This document shows positions 19,019-27,291 of a stretch of 64,000 nucleotides of DNA, piece by piece; the stretch's first letter is position 1; each line of letters starts with the position of its first letter. Below the pieces are notes generated by a model. That model was given only the letters and a program-made list of their open reading frames with translations. It was not told the DNA's origin and did not search any database. Both the position numbers and the translations under genes were made by a program. This DNA comes from Rhodovibrio salinarum DSM 9154 (GTDB lineage Bacteria > Pseudomonadota > Alphaproteobacteria > Kiloniellales > Rhodovibrionaceae): contig NZ_KI911559.1 in assembly GCF_000515255.1 (NCBI RefSeq), positions 1,816,824-1,880,823 on the forward strand, written 5' to 3'.

Positions 19019-20107
19019 ATGCAGCCACACGGTTTGATCCGAACGGTCGCCGCGGCGACGGCGCTTGTGCTGTTGCTGGCGGGCCCAGCAGGCGCCCAGA
19101 ACGCGGCGCCTGTCGAGGTGGCGACCGCGGAACAGCGCACCATCCTCAACCTCGTGCGGGTTTCCGGCACGGTGGTGGCGCCGCGCACCTCGCAGGTCTC
19201 GACCTCGCTTGGCGGGCTGGTCGAGGAGGTGGCGGTCGACCTTGGCGTCCAGGTCGCGGCCGGCGATACGCTGGTTGCGCTGGATGATGCATTGGCCCGC
19301 CACGACGTTGCCCGCGCCGCGGCGGCGGTGGACGAGGCGGAAGCCGACCTGGCCGATGCGCGCCAGCGCGTGCGCCGGGCGGAGCAGTTGGCACAGACCA
19401 ACAACATTCCGCAGAGCGAACTGGATTCCCGCCGGGCGGAAGCGCAGCGCGCGGCGGCGTCCGTCGACCGGCTGGAGGCCGAGGCGTCGGCCGCGCGCGA
19501 GCGGCTGGACCAGCACACGATCACCGCCCCGTTTGAGGGCGTGGTGACCGACCGCGTGACGGAACCCGGGGAGTGGGTTTCGCCCGGCGAGACCCTGGTC
19601 GTGGTGAGTGCGGTGGATCAGCTGTACGTCGATCTGCAGGTGCCGCAGACCTATTACCCCGACCTGCGCGATGGCGCGCCGATCTCGCTCAGCTTCGAGG
19701 CGTTGCCCGGGCGCAGCGTGCCTGCGGTGATCGCCGCCCAGGTCCCGGTCAGCGATCCGACCCAGCGCACCTTCACCCTGCGCGTGGCTCCGGATGCCGA
19801 GGGGACGCTGCCGCTCACCCCCGGCATGTCGGCGCGGGCGGAGATCGAGCTTGCGACGGGCACGCAGGACATCGTCGTGCCGCGTGGGGCGATCATCCGC
19901 TATCCTGATGGGCGCACCACGGTGTGGACGCTGGACGACAGCGAGGAGCGCCTGCACGCCCGCGAGGTGCAGGTTGAGCTGGGCCGTGCCTTCTCCGGCG
20001 TGGTGCAGGTAACCTCCGGGCTTGAGGTCGGGCAGCGCGTGGTGACCCGCGGCAACGAAACCCTGCGCCCGGGTCAGGCGGTGCGCCTCTCCGGCTCCGA
20101 CAGCTGA
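19019..20107 (+). CDS. RND efflux periplasmic adaptor (HlyD/AcrA family)
   Basis: A 362-residue adaptor that joins an RND pump to an outer-membrane channel. The start at 19019 has GAGGGAGG upstream and gives a clear signal peptide (TAVVAAATAL-type core, cleavage near GAQ-NA). The lipoyl half-motifs are VSTSLGGLVEEVAVDLGVQV and TITAPFEGVVTDRVTEPGEW. A helical hairpin lies between them (~residues 75-150), followed by beta-barrel and membrane-proximal domains. An upstream in-frame ATG at 18935 was rejected because it precedes the signal peptide. The RND gene follows after 41 bases. No outer-membrane TolC-type gene is in the window. Confidence 0.9.
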   Translation: MQPHGLIRTVAAATALVLLLAGPAGAQNAAPVEVATAEQRTILNLVRVSGTVVAPRTSQVSTSLGGLVEEVAVDLGVQVAAGDTLVALDDALARHDVARAAAAVDEAEADLADARQRVRRAEQLAQTNNIPQSELDSRRAEAQRAAASVDRLEAEASAARERLDQHTITAPFEGVVTDRVTEPGEWVSPGETLVVVSAVDQLYVDLQVPQTYYPDLRDGAPISLSFEALPGRSVPAVIAAQVPVSDPTQRTFTLRVAPDAEGTLPLTPGMSARAEIELATGTQDIVVPRGAIIRYPDGRTTVWTLDDSEERLHAREVQVELGRAFSGVVQVTSGLEVGQRVVTRGNETLRPGQAVRLSGSDS

Positions 20108-20148
20108 TCCCTTCTGGCCCGACGCGCTAAAGGACGCCCGATCCCCCG

Positions 20149-23100
20149 ATGTTCGACGCCCTTGTCCGCCGCGGCATTCTGGTGACCGTCGCCGTCCTGA
20201 TCATGTGCGTGATCGGGATTGCGGCGGCACTTCGGATTCCGATCCAGATGATCCCGGACCTGGAAGTACGCACGATCACCGTACGCACCAGTTGGGCCGG
20301 CGCGACACCGCAGGACATCGAGAAGGAAATCCTGATCGAGCAGGAGCAGTACCTGCGTCAGGTGCCGAACCTGGAACGCCTAAGTGCGCGCGCCGAGACC
20401 GGCCAGGCGCGGGTCGAGCTGGAGTTCCCCTACGACGTCGACATCACGCAAACGCTGATTCAGGTGAACAATGCCCTGAACCAGGTGCCGGATTATCCGG
20501 AAAACGTCGATCAGCCGCGGGTCTACGCGACCTCCTTCTCCGCCAACTCCTTCATGTATTTCAACGTCGCCCCGGTCGACGGCAATCCGCGCGGCCTCGA
20601 CATGGCGATGATGCGCGACTTCCTCGACGACAACGTGCGCACCCGCATGGAGAGCGTGTCGGGTGTGTCCGGCGTGTCGTTGTGGGGCGGGGCGGCCCGG
20701 CAGATCCAGGTCATGATCGACCCGAACAGGCTGGCCGACCGGGACATCACCATGACCCAGGTGCGTGATGCCTTGCGTCAGCGTAACCAGGACGTCTCCG
20801 GCGGCGAGGTGTCCAGCGGCAAGCGCCGCTATCTGCTGCGCACGGTCGGCCGGTTCGGCGACATGGAGAACATCGAACAGCTGGTCGTGCGACGGTCCGG
20901 CGACAGCGTGACCCGTCTGGGCGACCTGGCGGAGGTCCGCTTCGGCCACGCCGAGTTGAGCGGCTATTCGCTGGTCAACACCAAGCCGGTGATCACGCTC
21001 GCGGTGCGGCGCGAGGCCGGATCGAACGTGATCGACATCAAGTACGCCATGATCGACGAGATGCAGGCGATCAACCAGCAGATCCTGCGTCCGGCGGGCA
21101 TGGAAATGCAGTTGATGGCGGAGGATGCCGGTTACGTCGAGGCGTCGATCAAGAACGTCTGGCAGAACCTGGCCATTGGTGCGGTGCTGGCGACGGCGAT
21201 CATGTTCGTCTTTCTGCGCTCGACCAAGGCGACGGCGGTCGGCGTGGTCGGCATTCCGATCTGCACGATCGCGGCCTTCCTCGGCCTGATGTTGATGGGC
21301 CGAACGATCAACGTGATCTCGCTTGCCGGTGTGGCGTTCGCGATCGGCATGACGCTCGACAACGCGATCGTGGTGCTGGAGAGCATCGACCTGGAGCGCC
21401 GGCGCGGGTTGGACCGCGTCCGCGCGGCCGTCGCCGGTGTGCGCAAGGTCTGGCCGGCGGTGGTCGCCTCGACCCTGACGACGGTGTTGGTGTTCGTGCC
21501 GATCGTGTTCATCGAGGAACAGGCAGGCCAGCTCTACTCCGACGTCGCGATCGCGGTGTCGGCGGCGATCCTGGCGTCGATGCTGGTGGCGATCACGATC
21601 GTGCCCACCGCCAGCGCCCGGATCGACTTCCGTAAGCGCGGCGGCCTGACCCACGGGCCCGACACGGAGGGAGCAAGCGAGGGACGGGTCGCCCGCGCCG
21701 TCGGTTGGCTGACGGTTGGCAAGCTGCGTCCGCTGGTGACGATCGCCATTAGCATCGCCGTCAGCGGTTTCATCATTGTCGCGTTGACGCCGCCCGCGGC
21801 CTACTTGCCGGAGGGCGAGGAACCGAAGACCTTCGCCGCGATGAACGCGCCGCCGGGCTACAACCTGGAAACGATGCACGAGATCGGCCTGGAGGTGCAG
21901 GACTACTTCATGCCGTTCGTGGGCGACGATCCCGCGCAGTTCGAGAACGGCGAAACCTCGGTGCCGGCGATGAAGTACGTGAACATGCGCATCGAACCCT
22001 CGCGCGTGCGGATCATCACGGAATCGGTCGACCCAGACCACATCGAGCCATTGATGGACGCGCTCACGGAGAAGTTCCGCGAATACCCGGGGATGCGCGC
22101 GTTCGCGGCGCGAGGCTCGATCATAACCTCCAACGACGGCGGAACGCGCTCGGTCAACCTGGATATCTCGGGCCCCGAACTCGCCGAGGTCTATCAGGTC
22201 GCCTCCGCCGCCTACGAGCGGGCGCAGGCAATTTTCGACAACCCGCGCGTCCAGGCGCAGCCGAACACGTTGTCGCTGTCCCAGCCGCTGGTCGAGGTGC
22301 GGCCGGATTGGGACCGCGCGGCCGAACTCGGCCTGGATGCCGGGCAGATCGGTTTCACCGTCGCCGCGATGACCGACGGGGCGTTCGTCGACGAGTTCTT
22401 CCGCGACGACGAGAAGGTCGACATCTACTTCTACGGGCCCAGCGGCAAGAACGCCGACCTCGCCGATCTGGAGAGCGTGCCGATCTATACGCCGGCCGGC
22501 GGAGTGGTGCCGTTGGGCACCACCGCGTCGATCGTCGAGACGGTGGATACCAACACGATCCGCCGGATCGACGGTCGGCGGACCGTGACGTTGAACGTGA
22601 TCCCGCCGGAGGGCGTGCCGCTTGAGGTGGGCGTGCAGCGCGTGCGCGAAGATCTGGTCGGCTACCTGAAGGACAACGGGCAGGTGCCCCAATCGGTGCG
22701 CATCGACATCTCAGGCGCCAGCGACCAGCTGCAGGCGACGCAGGAGGCGATCGCCAATAACTACGTGATCGCGGTGGCGATCGTGTACCTGCTGCTGGTG
22801 GCGATTTTCCGCCACTGGGGCTACCCGCTGCTGATCATGACCACGATCCCGCTGGGCGCGGCGGGCGGCATCGTCGGCCTGCAGCTACTCAACCTGGCGG
22901 GTAGCCAGCTGCCGCTTCTCGGCCTGCAGCCGATCCACCAGCCGTTCGACATGATCTCCATGCTGGGCTTCCTGATCCTGATGGGGACGGTGGTGAACAA
23001 CCCCATTCTGATCGTCCACCGGGCCATGGAGAACGTGCGCGAGGAGGCGATGGCCGCGCGCGCCGCGGTGCAGGAGGCGGTGGCTTCTCGCCTGCGGCCG

Positions 23101-23340
23101 ATCGCCATGACCACGCTCACCACCCTGTTCGGCCTGCTGCCGCTGGTGGTGATTCCCGGCGAGGGAACGGAACTCTATCGCGGCGTCGGCGCGATCGTGC
23201 TGTTCGGCATCCTGGGCGCGATGATCGTCTCGCTCACCTTCCTGCCGGCCCTGACGTCGCTGGTCCTCAGCCTGGGCGAGGCCCGTCAGAGCCGGCGTTC
23301 GGTTACGCCCGTCGGTGCTGCCAGCCGGCCGGCGGAATAG
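20149..23340 (+). CDS. RND-family efflux permease (AcrB/HAE type)
   Basis: A 1063-residue inner-membrane proton-driven exporter. Typical blocks are IPIQMIPDLEVRTITVRTSW near the N-terminus, SYSLVNTKPVITLAV-like porter motifs, and 12 membrane helices in two halves (~335-500 and ~880-1040). The proton-relay motif is GMTLDNAIVV with Asp404 but Asn405, whereas AcrB has two Asp. The helix-10 lysine of AcrB (AKNAILIV) is replaced in VVNNPILIV. Both changes are seen in less-studied RND branches. Substrate is unknown. It forms an operon with the upstream adaptor and perhaps with the ABC pair; a perfect CCGCCC/GGGCGG hairpin follows the stop. Confidence 0.92.
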   Translation: MFDALVRRGILVTVAVLIMCVIGIAAALRIPIQMIPDLEVRTITVRTSWAGATPQDIEKEILIEQEQYLRQVPNLERLSARAETGQARVELEFPYDVDITQTLIQVNNALNQVPDYPENVDQPRVYATSFSANSFMYFNVAPVDGNPRGLDMAMMRDFLDDNVRTRMESVSGVSGVSLWGGAARQIQVMIDPNRLADRDITMTQVRDALRQRNQDVSGGEVSSGKRRYLLRTVGRFGDMENIEQLVVRRSGDSVTRLGDLAEVRFGHAELSGYSLVNTKPVITLAVRREAGSNVIDIKYAMIDEMQAINQQILRPAGMEMQLMAEDAGYVEASIKNVWQNLAIGAVLATAIMFVFLRSTKATAVGVVGIPICTIAAFLGLMLMGRTINVISLAGVAFAIGMTLDNAIVVLESIDLERRRGLDRVRAAVAGVRKVWPAVVASTLTTVLVFVPIVFIEEQAGQLYSDVAIAVSAAILASMLVAITIVPTASARIDFRKRGGLTHGPDTEGASEGRVARAVGWLTVGKLRPLVTIAISIAVSGFIIVALTPPAAYLPEGEEPKTFAAMNAPPGYNLETMHEIGLEVQDYFMPFVGDDPAQFENGETSVPAMKYVNMRIEPSRVRIITESVDPDHIEPLMDALTEKFREYPGMRAFAARGSIITSNDGGTRSVNLDISGPELAEVYQVASAAYERAQAIFDNPRVQAQPNTLSLSQPLVEVRPDWDRAAELGLDAGQIGFTVAAMTDGAFVDEFFRDDEKVDIYFYGPSGKNADLADLESVPIYTPAGGVVPLGTTASIVETVDTNTIRRIDGRRTVTLNVIPPEGVPLEVGVQRVREDLVGYLKDNGQVPQSVRIDISGASDQLQATQEAIANNYVIAVAIVYLLLVAIFRHWGYPLLIMTTIPLGAAGGIVGLQLLNLAGSQLPLLGLQPIHQPFDMISMLGFLILMGTVVNNPILIVHRAMENVREEAMAARAAVQEAVASRLRPIAMTTLTTLFGLLPLVVIPGEGTELYRGVGAIVLFGILGAMIVSLTFLPALTSLVLSLGEARQSRRSVTPVGAASRPAE

Positions 23341-23419
23341 CCCGCCCGGCCGGGCGGTGACGACACGCAGCTTGGAGGTTAGGTCTTGGCCATCGGGGTA
23401 CCGTGTGCGCGCCAGGCGC

Positions 23420-24079
23420 TTACCCCCGGGGCACGGCGCGGGCGGTTTCCAGACTTGCCTCAGCCTTGGCAGCGATCGCTGCCCAGTCGGCGCGGGCGAT
23501 TTCGGCGCGCGGGGCCATGCGGGAACTGCCCACCGCAAGGACGTTTTTCAGGCCCAGGTAGCCCGCCATGTTGGAATCGTCGATGCCGCCGGTCGGCCAG
23601 AAGGTGATGTCCGGCAGCGGGTCGGCGACGCTGCGCAGCAGGTTGGGGCCGCCCAGCGCCTCCGCCGGGAACAGTTTCTGCACGACCGCACCGGCTTCGC
23701 GTGTGCGCATCATCTCCGACGGTGTGGCGACCCCGGGGATCAGCGGCAGCCCGACGCGTCCGGCGGCCTCCAGCAGTTCCGGCGTGTGCCCGGGGGCAAC
23801 CGCGAAGCTGGCGCCTGCATCCTGCGCCTGCTTCAGATGATCGGCGGTGGTGGCGGTGCCGACCCCGACCACCGCTTCCGGCACCGCCCGCGCCATGGCT
23901 GCCAACGCGGCAAGCCCGGCCTCGGTGCGCAGGGTCACTTCGAACACGCGCACCCCGGCTGCCCACAGCGTTTCGGCCAGGGCCGGGGCCTGCGCGGCGT
24001 CGTCGATCGTCAGCACGGGGGCGACCGGGGCCGCGTGCAGGGCGTCCCGCAGGCTTTCGGGGATTGGGGGCAGGGTCAT
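23420..24079 (-). CDS. eda: 2-dehydro-3-deoxyphosphogluconate aldolase
   Basis: Class I aldolase splitting KDPG into pyruvate and glyceraldehyde 3-phosphate, the last step of the Entner-Doudoroff route. It is 219 residues, normal for the family. The Schiff-base lysine is in QKLFPAE (Lys135) and the general acid/base Glu in FEVTLRT (Glu47). GVGTATTADHLKQAQDAGA and WPTGGIDDSN are family hallmarks. The start ATG overlaps the kdgK stop by four bases (ATGA), so it is the last gene of the hexR-sORF-kdgK-eda operon. Its frame continues open upstream to 24613, but that extension is antisense-like and unrelated. Confidence 0.95.
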   Translation of the reverse strand: MTLPPIPESLRDALHAAPVAPVLTIDDAAQAPALAETLWAAGVRVFEVTLRTEAGLAALAAMARAVPEAVVGVGTATTADHLKQAQDAGASFAVAPGHTPELLEAAGRVGLPLIPGVATPSEMMRTREAGAVVQKLFPAEALGGPNLLRSVADPLPDITFWPTGGIDDSNMAGYLGLKNVLAVGSSRMAPRAEIARADWAAIAAKAEASLETARAVPRG

Positions 24080-25089
24080 GACAGGTGATCCGTATCGTTG
24101 TGCGAAGGGGAGTTGGACGAGGAGGCCGGGGTCAGATCGGACAGGTCCGGTGCCTGGAACGTCGCGCGCGGGATGATCGTGCCTTTGTGGCCGATCACCA
24201 CGGCGGCCAACCGGTTGCCGGCCACGGCGGCGGCGTCCACCGATGCCCCGGCGCGTCGGGCCGCCAGGAAGCCCGCATTGAAGGAATCGCCGGCTGCGGA
24301 GGTGTCGACCGGCTGGGCGACCTGAACCCCCGGAACCTCGCGCCAATGCCCGTGGGTGTAGAGCCCGGCGCCGCGTTCGCCCTGCTTGATCACCACCGTC
24401 TCGGCGCCGCGGCGTGCAAAGCGCACGGCCGCGTCCTCCGGCGTGCTGTCGGCGTAGACCGCCTGACAGTCTTCCCAGCTTGGCATCATGGTATCGGCGA
24501 TCGCCGCCATCCGGTCGTAGGCGTCGCTTGCGGCCGCCGCCGAGGGCCAGCAGCGCGGGCGGTGGTTGGTGTCGAATGCCACCGTGAGGCCGCGTTCGCG
24601 CGCCGCTTCGCACAGCCGGAACAGCTCCTGGCGCTGGGCATCGTCGAACAGCGAGAGCGTGATCCCGGACAGGTAGAGCGCGGCGAAGCGGTCCAGTTCA
24701 GCGCGCAGACGGTCGAGCACGCCGTCAGAGACCATCGTGCGCACCGGCGCGTTCCAGCGCCAGTAGGCGAAGCTCCGTTCGCCGTTGGCATCCGTGTGGA
24801 TGGCGTAGAGGCCCGGCTGTGCCCCCGGCTTTCGAGCCGTCAGGCTGGTGTCCATGCCTTCTTCCTGCCAGGCCCGCGTCATCTCGTCCGAATAGACGTC
24901 GTCGCCCAGTTGCGTGACGTAGGCGACCGGGACGCCAAGGCGTGCGAGGTAGACGCTGGTGTTCAGCGTGTCCCCGCCGAACCCGCGGCGCATCCAGCCC
25001 TGGCCGAGTCCATCGCCTTCGCCCGGACCCTGGTCGATCAACTCGACCATGCATTCGCCGATCGCGGCGACCGCACCCGTGCCGGCCAT
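24076..25089 (-). CDS. kdgK: 2-keto-3-deoxygluconate kinase (PfkB family)
   Basis: Ribokinase-family enzyme that phosphorylates 2-keto-3-deoxygluconate to KDPG, feeding Eda. It is 337 residues from the ATG at 25089, which overlaps the stop of a 26-codon ORF (TGATG). A TTG at 25113 is a less likely alternative. The N-terminal GECMVELIDQGPGE and GFGGDTLNTSVYLARLG patterns match KdgK. The PfkB signature with catalytic Asp is DTSAAGDSFNAGFL. It overlaps eda by four bases. Upstream GGGAGACG gives a possible ribosome binding site, but coupling from the preceding ORF is also plausible. Confidence 0.93.
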   Translation of the reverse strand: MAGTGAVAAIGECMVELIDQGPGEGDGLGQGWMRRGFGGDTLNTSVYLARLGVPVAYVTQLGDDVYSDEMTRAWQEEGMDTSLTARKPGAQPGLYAIHTDANGERSFAYWRWNAPVRTMVSDGVLDRLRAELDRFAALYLSGITLSLFDDAQRQELFRLCEAARERGLTVAFDTNHRPRCWPSAAAASDAYDRMAAIADTMMPSWEDCQAVYADSTPEDAAVRFARRGAETVVIKQGERGAGLYTHGHWREVPGVQVAQPVDTSAAGDSFNAGFLAARRAGASVDAAAVAGNRLAAVVIGHKGTIIPRATFQAPDLSDLTPASSSNSPSHNDTDHLS

Positions 25090-25169
25090 CAGGTAACGTC
25101 TCCCAGCAGCCAATGCGCGCGCTGTGACAAGGCCAGCATGGCCAGGCGCGCTCCCAGTTGCAGCCTCAT
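25089..25169 (-). CDS. 26-codon bridging ORF between hexR and kdgK
   Basis: This short frame is nested exactly between two genes. Its ATG (25169-25167) overlaps the hexR stop as ATGA, and its TGA overlaps the kdgK start as TGATG. It has a strong ribosome binding site, GGGAGG, 8 bases before the ATG, and that site lies inside the last codons of hexR. The peptide is basic at the N-terminus (MRLQLGARLAML) and largely aliphatic, ending LLGDVT. I do not recognise it. It may simply couple hexR and kdgK translation, or encode a real micropeptide. The overlap geometry and Shine-Dalgarno sequence are seen directly; expression is inferred. Confidence 0.5.
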   Translation of the reverse strand: MRLQLGARLAMLALSQRAHWLLGDVT

Positions 25170-26092
25170 GAATTCTTTCCTCCCGTCGAAGTTTGGATGG
25201 GCCCCGGTTGATGCTCGGGGGACATAGGTATTCCGGAGGCAGCGTCGCCTCGCACGGATTTCACGCGGCCAAGCGCGCTCTTGATCCGGCTCAGACGCTC
25301 GCCAAGCTCTGGGCCGGCGCGCAACGCGAGCGCGCTGACCAGAATGTCGACCAAGACGAGTTGGACGAGCCGGCTCGACATCGGGGTGTAGAGGAAGGTG
25401 TCCTCCATCTCCGGCACCGGGACGACGTGGTCGCAGAGGGCTGCCAAGGGCGAGCCGACGCGGGTCACCCCAATGCGGATGGCATGGTTGGTTCGGGCGA
25501 CCTGCGCGGCTTCGATGATCTCCGGCGATTGCCCGGTGAAGGAGAACAGGACCAACGCGGTGTGCGCGTCGGCCACGCTGGCGGACATCACCTGCTGGTG
25601 CGGGTCGGAATAGGCGACCGCCGGCCGTCCCAGACGAAAGAACTTCTGCTGCGCATCCGCCGCGACAAGGCCGGAGGCGCCGACACCGTAGAACTCGAAC
25701 TGACGGGCATCTGCCATCGCCTCGACCGCGGTATCGACGGCTTCCCAGTCGGTTTCGGCGCGCAGCTGATCGAGCGCGGCGATCGAGGAACTGCAGATCT
25801 TGTGGGCAAGACTGGCGACGTCGTCATCGGCGGAGATATCGGTGCGCATCGACGGGGCTTGCCGGCCGATCTCTGCGGCGAGCGCATAGGAAAACGCCCG
25901 GTAGCCGCTGTAGCCCAGCTGTTGGGCGAAGCGCATCACCGTGGGTTCGCTGACCTGCGCCCGCGCCGCCACCTGACGGATCGCCATCTGTAGCACCGCG
26001 CGCGGATCCGTGAGCACGACGTCCGCAACCCGGCGCTCCGAACGCCGAAGCTGCGAGACTGAGTCCCGGATTTGCGAAAGCAGGGACGGCAA
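25166..26092 (-). CDS. hexR: HexR-like RpiR-family transcriptional regulator
   Basis: A 308-residue regulator with an N-terminal HTH (SQLRRSERRVADVVLTDP, then VAARAQVSEPTVMRFAQQLG) and a C-terminal SIS sugar-phosphate domain (EFYGVGASGLVAADAQQKFF, VLFSFTGQSPEIIEAA). HexR proteins bind KDPG, which relieves repression of central sugar genes. I chose the TTG at 26092: AGGAGG sits 6 bases upstream (26099-26104) and the protein then begins with PSLLSQIRDSVSQL, where the family begins. The frame stays open to 26491, but that extension would cover the operator. It is first in an operon with the 26-codon ORF, kdgK and eda, which fits HexR control of the Entner-Doudoroff pathway. Confidence 0.88.
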   Translation of the reverse strand: MPSLLSQIRDSVSQLRRSERRVADVVLTDPRAVLQMAIRQVAARAQVSEPTVMRFAQQLGYSGYRAFSYALAAEIGRQAPSMRTDISADDDVASLAHKICSSSIAALDQLRAETDWEAVDTAVEAMADARQFEFYGVGASGLVAADAQQKFFRLGRPAVAYSDPHQQVMSASVADAHTALVLFSFTGQSPEIIEAAQVARTNHAIRIGVTRVGSPLAALCDHVVPVPEMEDTFLYTPMSSRLVQLVLVDILVSALALRAGPELGERLSRIKSALGRVKSVRGDAASGIPMSPEHQPGPIQTSTGGKNS

Positions 26093-26167
26093 CGGCGCCC
26101 TCCTGCGCGCTTGCGTTGAAGCCTGTGCGGATGCGGATGGGTCGACCGGTGGTCCAGCCAACGAGCC

Positions 26168-26182
26168 TGTAGTGGAACTACA
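26168..26182. promoter_or_regulatory. HexR-like operator upstream of hexR
   Basis: Perfect inverted repeat TGTAGT-GGA-ACTACA, about 76 bases upstream of the chosen hexR start. Known HexR sites in other proteobacteria are TGTARTWAAATTACA-like, with the same TGTA...TACA ends and 15-base length, so autoregulation by HexR is likely. Confidence 0.65.
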
Positions 26183-26222
26183 CAAACTGGCGTTTTGCAA
26201 GCACGGAAGGTGCTCTTGTGTA

Positions 26223-26237
26223 AGAATTTGTAATTCT
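26223..26237. repeat. Second perfect palindrome upstream of hexR
   Basis: AGAATT-TGT-AATTCT, 6-3-6 perfect arms, centred 55 bases from the HexR-like site and also upstream of hexR. Its sequence differs from the first site, so it may be bound by a different regulator or be part of the promoter. Confidence 0.4.
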
Positions 26238-26681
26238 GCGCCACAAGACACTTCGCCAGATGCGGCATAGCGGGATATGCGGGGAACGGGGCGCCGGAAA
26301 AGTGGCCAATGATGATCTGGGCGGCCGACGGGCGACAACCTGCGCAGCCTCGGCAGAGGCGTGGCGATGGTTGGCTGAGAATGGGCAATTGAGCAGGCTG
26401 CCCCACATTTCGGCAGCCTGCGCCATGGGCGCGGGTATCGACCGCTAGACCATCGTTTTAAGCCACAAACGCATCGCGCCTGCGGTTTCACGGAACTGCC
26501 AAAAACCTAAGCAATCGCGCACATCTGTGGTCTACAGCCTACAGCCGCGACCGCAACCAAATGGAAATGGTTCGCCCAAGCGGGAAGATTGGCAAACGCC
26601 AAAGGTCGATCCGGCGAGATTGCGCCGAATGTGCCGCCAAAGATCGTGACGGTTGCCGTGCTTCGGGTAACTGTCGCTTGG
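26238..26681. other. Intergenic stretch without recognised gene
   Basis: About 440 bases between the hexR control region and a small gene on the minus strand. Several short frames exist on both strands, but none has a good ribosome binding site or recognisable content. I see no terminator or RNA gene here. Confidence 0.5.
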
Positions 26682-26804
26682 CTAGAACGACAGGCCGTAA
26701 GCGATCAGCGCGGCAACGAGCAGGGTGAAGCTGCTGCCTATCATCAAGATGCGCGGTTCAGCCGTGGTGGCCAGATTGCAGGCGGCCTTACTGCGCACGC
26801 TCAT
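26682..26804 (-). CDS. 40-residue putative small membrane protein
   Basis: A short frame starting at ATG 26804 with GGAGG 7 bases upstream (CTGGAGGATAACGATG). The product has a positively charged N-terminus (MSVRSKAACNLATTAEPR) and then one hydrophobic helix (ILMIGSSFTLLVAALIAYGL), with F as the last residue. This resembles a single-pass inner-membrane micropeptide. The longer in-frame extension to 26894 lacks a ribosome binding site. I do not recognise the family. It follows another small gene on the same strand (26916-27101) and could share its transcript. Confidence 0.5.
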   Translation of the reverse strand: MSVRSKAACNLATTAEPRILMIGSSFTLLVAALIAYGLSF

Positions 26805-26915
26805 CGTTATCCTCCAGCAACGTGGTCGGACGGCCTGCTGCCGTCCTTCAAAAAGTACGTTACTGCAGGTGAGACTGGCTTGCAACTGCGTCAAGAGGCG
26901 CGATCGGCCCGCCCG

Positions 26916-27101
26916 TCAGAACGGTTCTACCCAGGGCCGCAGATCGCATTCATGGGTCCAGGCGCTGCGCGGCTGCAGGTGCGGTTGCCAGTAGCTTTCC
27001 GCGATCGCCTCCGGCTTCAGCAGGGTATCCTCACCGCGGTCGCGGAATGGCTGCCGTCGCGCGCTGCCCAAACCCGGTCCCGCGCCGACGGCGACGTTCA
27101 T
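26916..27101 (-). CDS. 61-residue hypothetical protein
   Basis: ATG at 27101 preceded by CAGGAAACTCTTG, a fair ribosome binding site. The product starts MNVAVGAGPGLGSARRQPFR, has no membrane segment, and ends in an aromatic, Trp-rich tail (ESYWQPHLQPRSAWTHECDL then RPWVEPF). I do not recognise it. It is upstream of the 40-residue membrane peptide on the same strand, 111 bases apart. It is divergent from gabD, whose promoter would lie in the 190 bases between them. A longer frame on the opposite strand (26589-27266) covers both small genes and looks like a shadow. Confidence 0.4.
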   Translation of the reverse strand: MNVAVGAGPGLGSARRQPFRDRGEDTLLKPEAIAESYWQPHLQPRSAWTHECDLRPWVEPF

Positions 27102-27291
27102 CAAGAGTTTCCTGCGTTTGCGTGCTGTATTTCGGCCGGTATCGAAGCTAGACGCACGCCCCTGTCACGGCAACCTGGCGCCACCGGGTTCACGGGCGTA
27201 AGGGCGCGGCGCTATAGTCCGTTCCGGCACCAATGTCGCATGCGCGCGATCTCGCGATCGCGCTGACCACCCCGAACAGGAGTCTATAGAC

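Noticed and set aside
23342-23357. 16-base perfect palindrome after the RND pump gene
   Set aside because: Could be a weak hairpin terminator, but it has no T-run; not listed as a feature.
26589-27266. 225-codon + strand frame between hexR and gabD
   Set aside because: No ribosome binding site or recognisable content, and it runs opposite two small genes with better signals.
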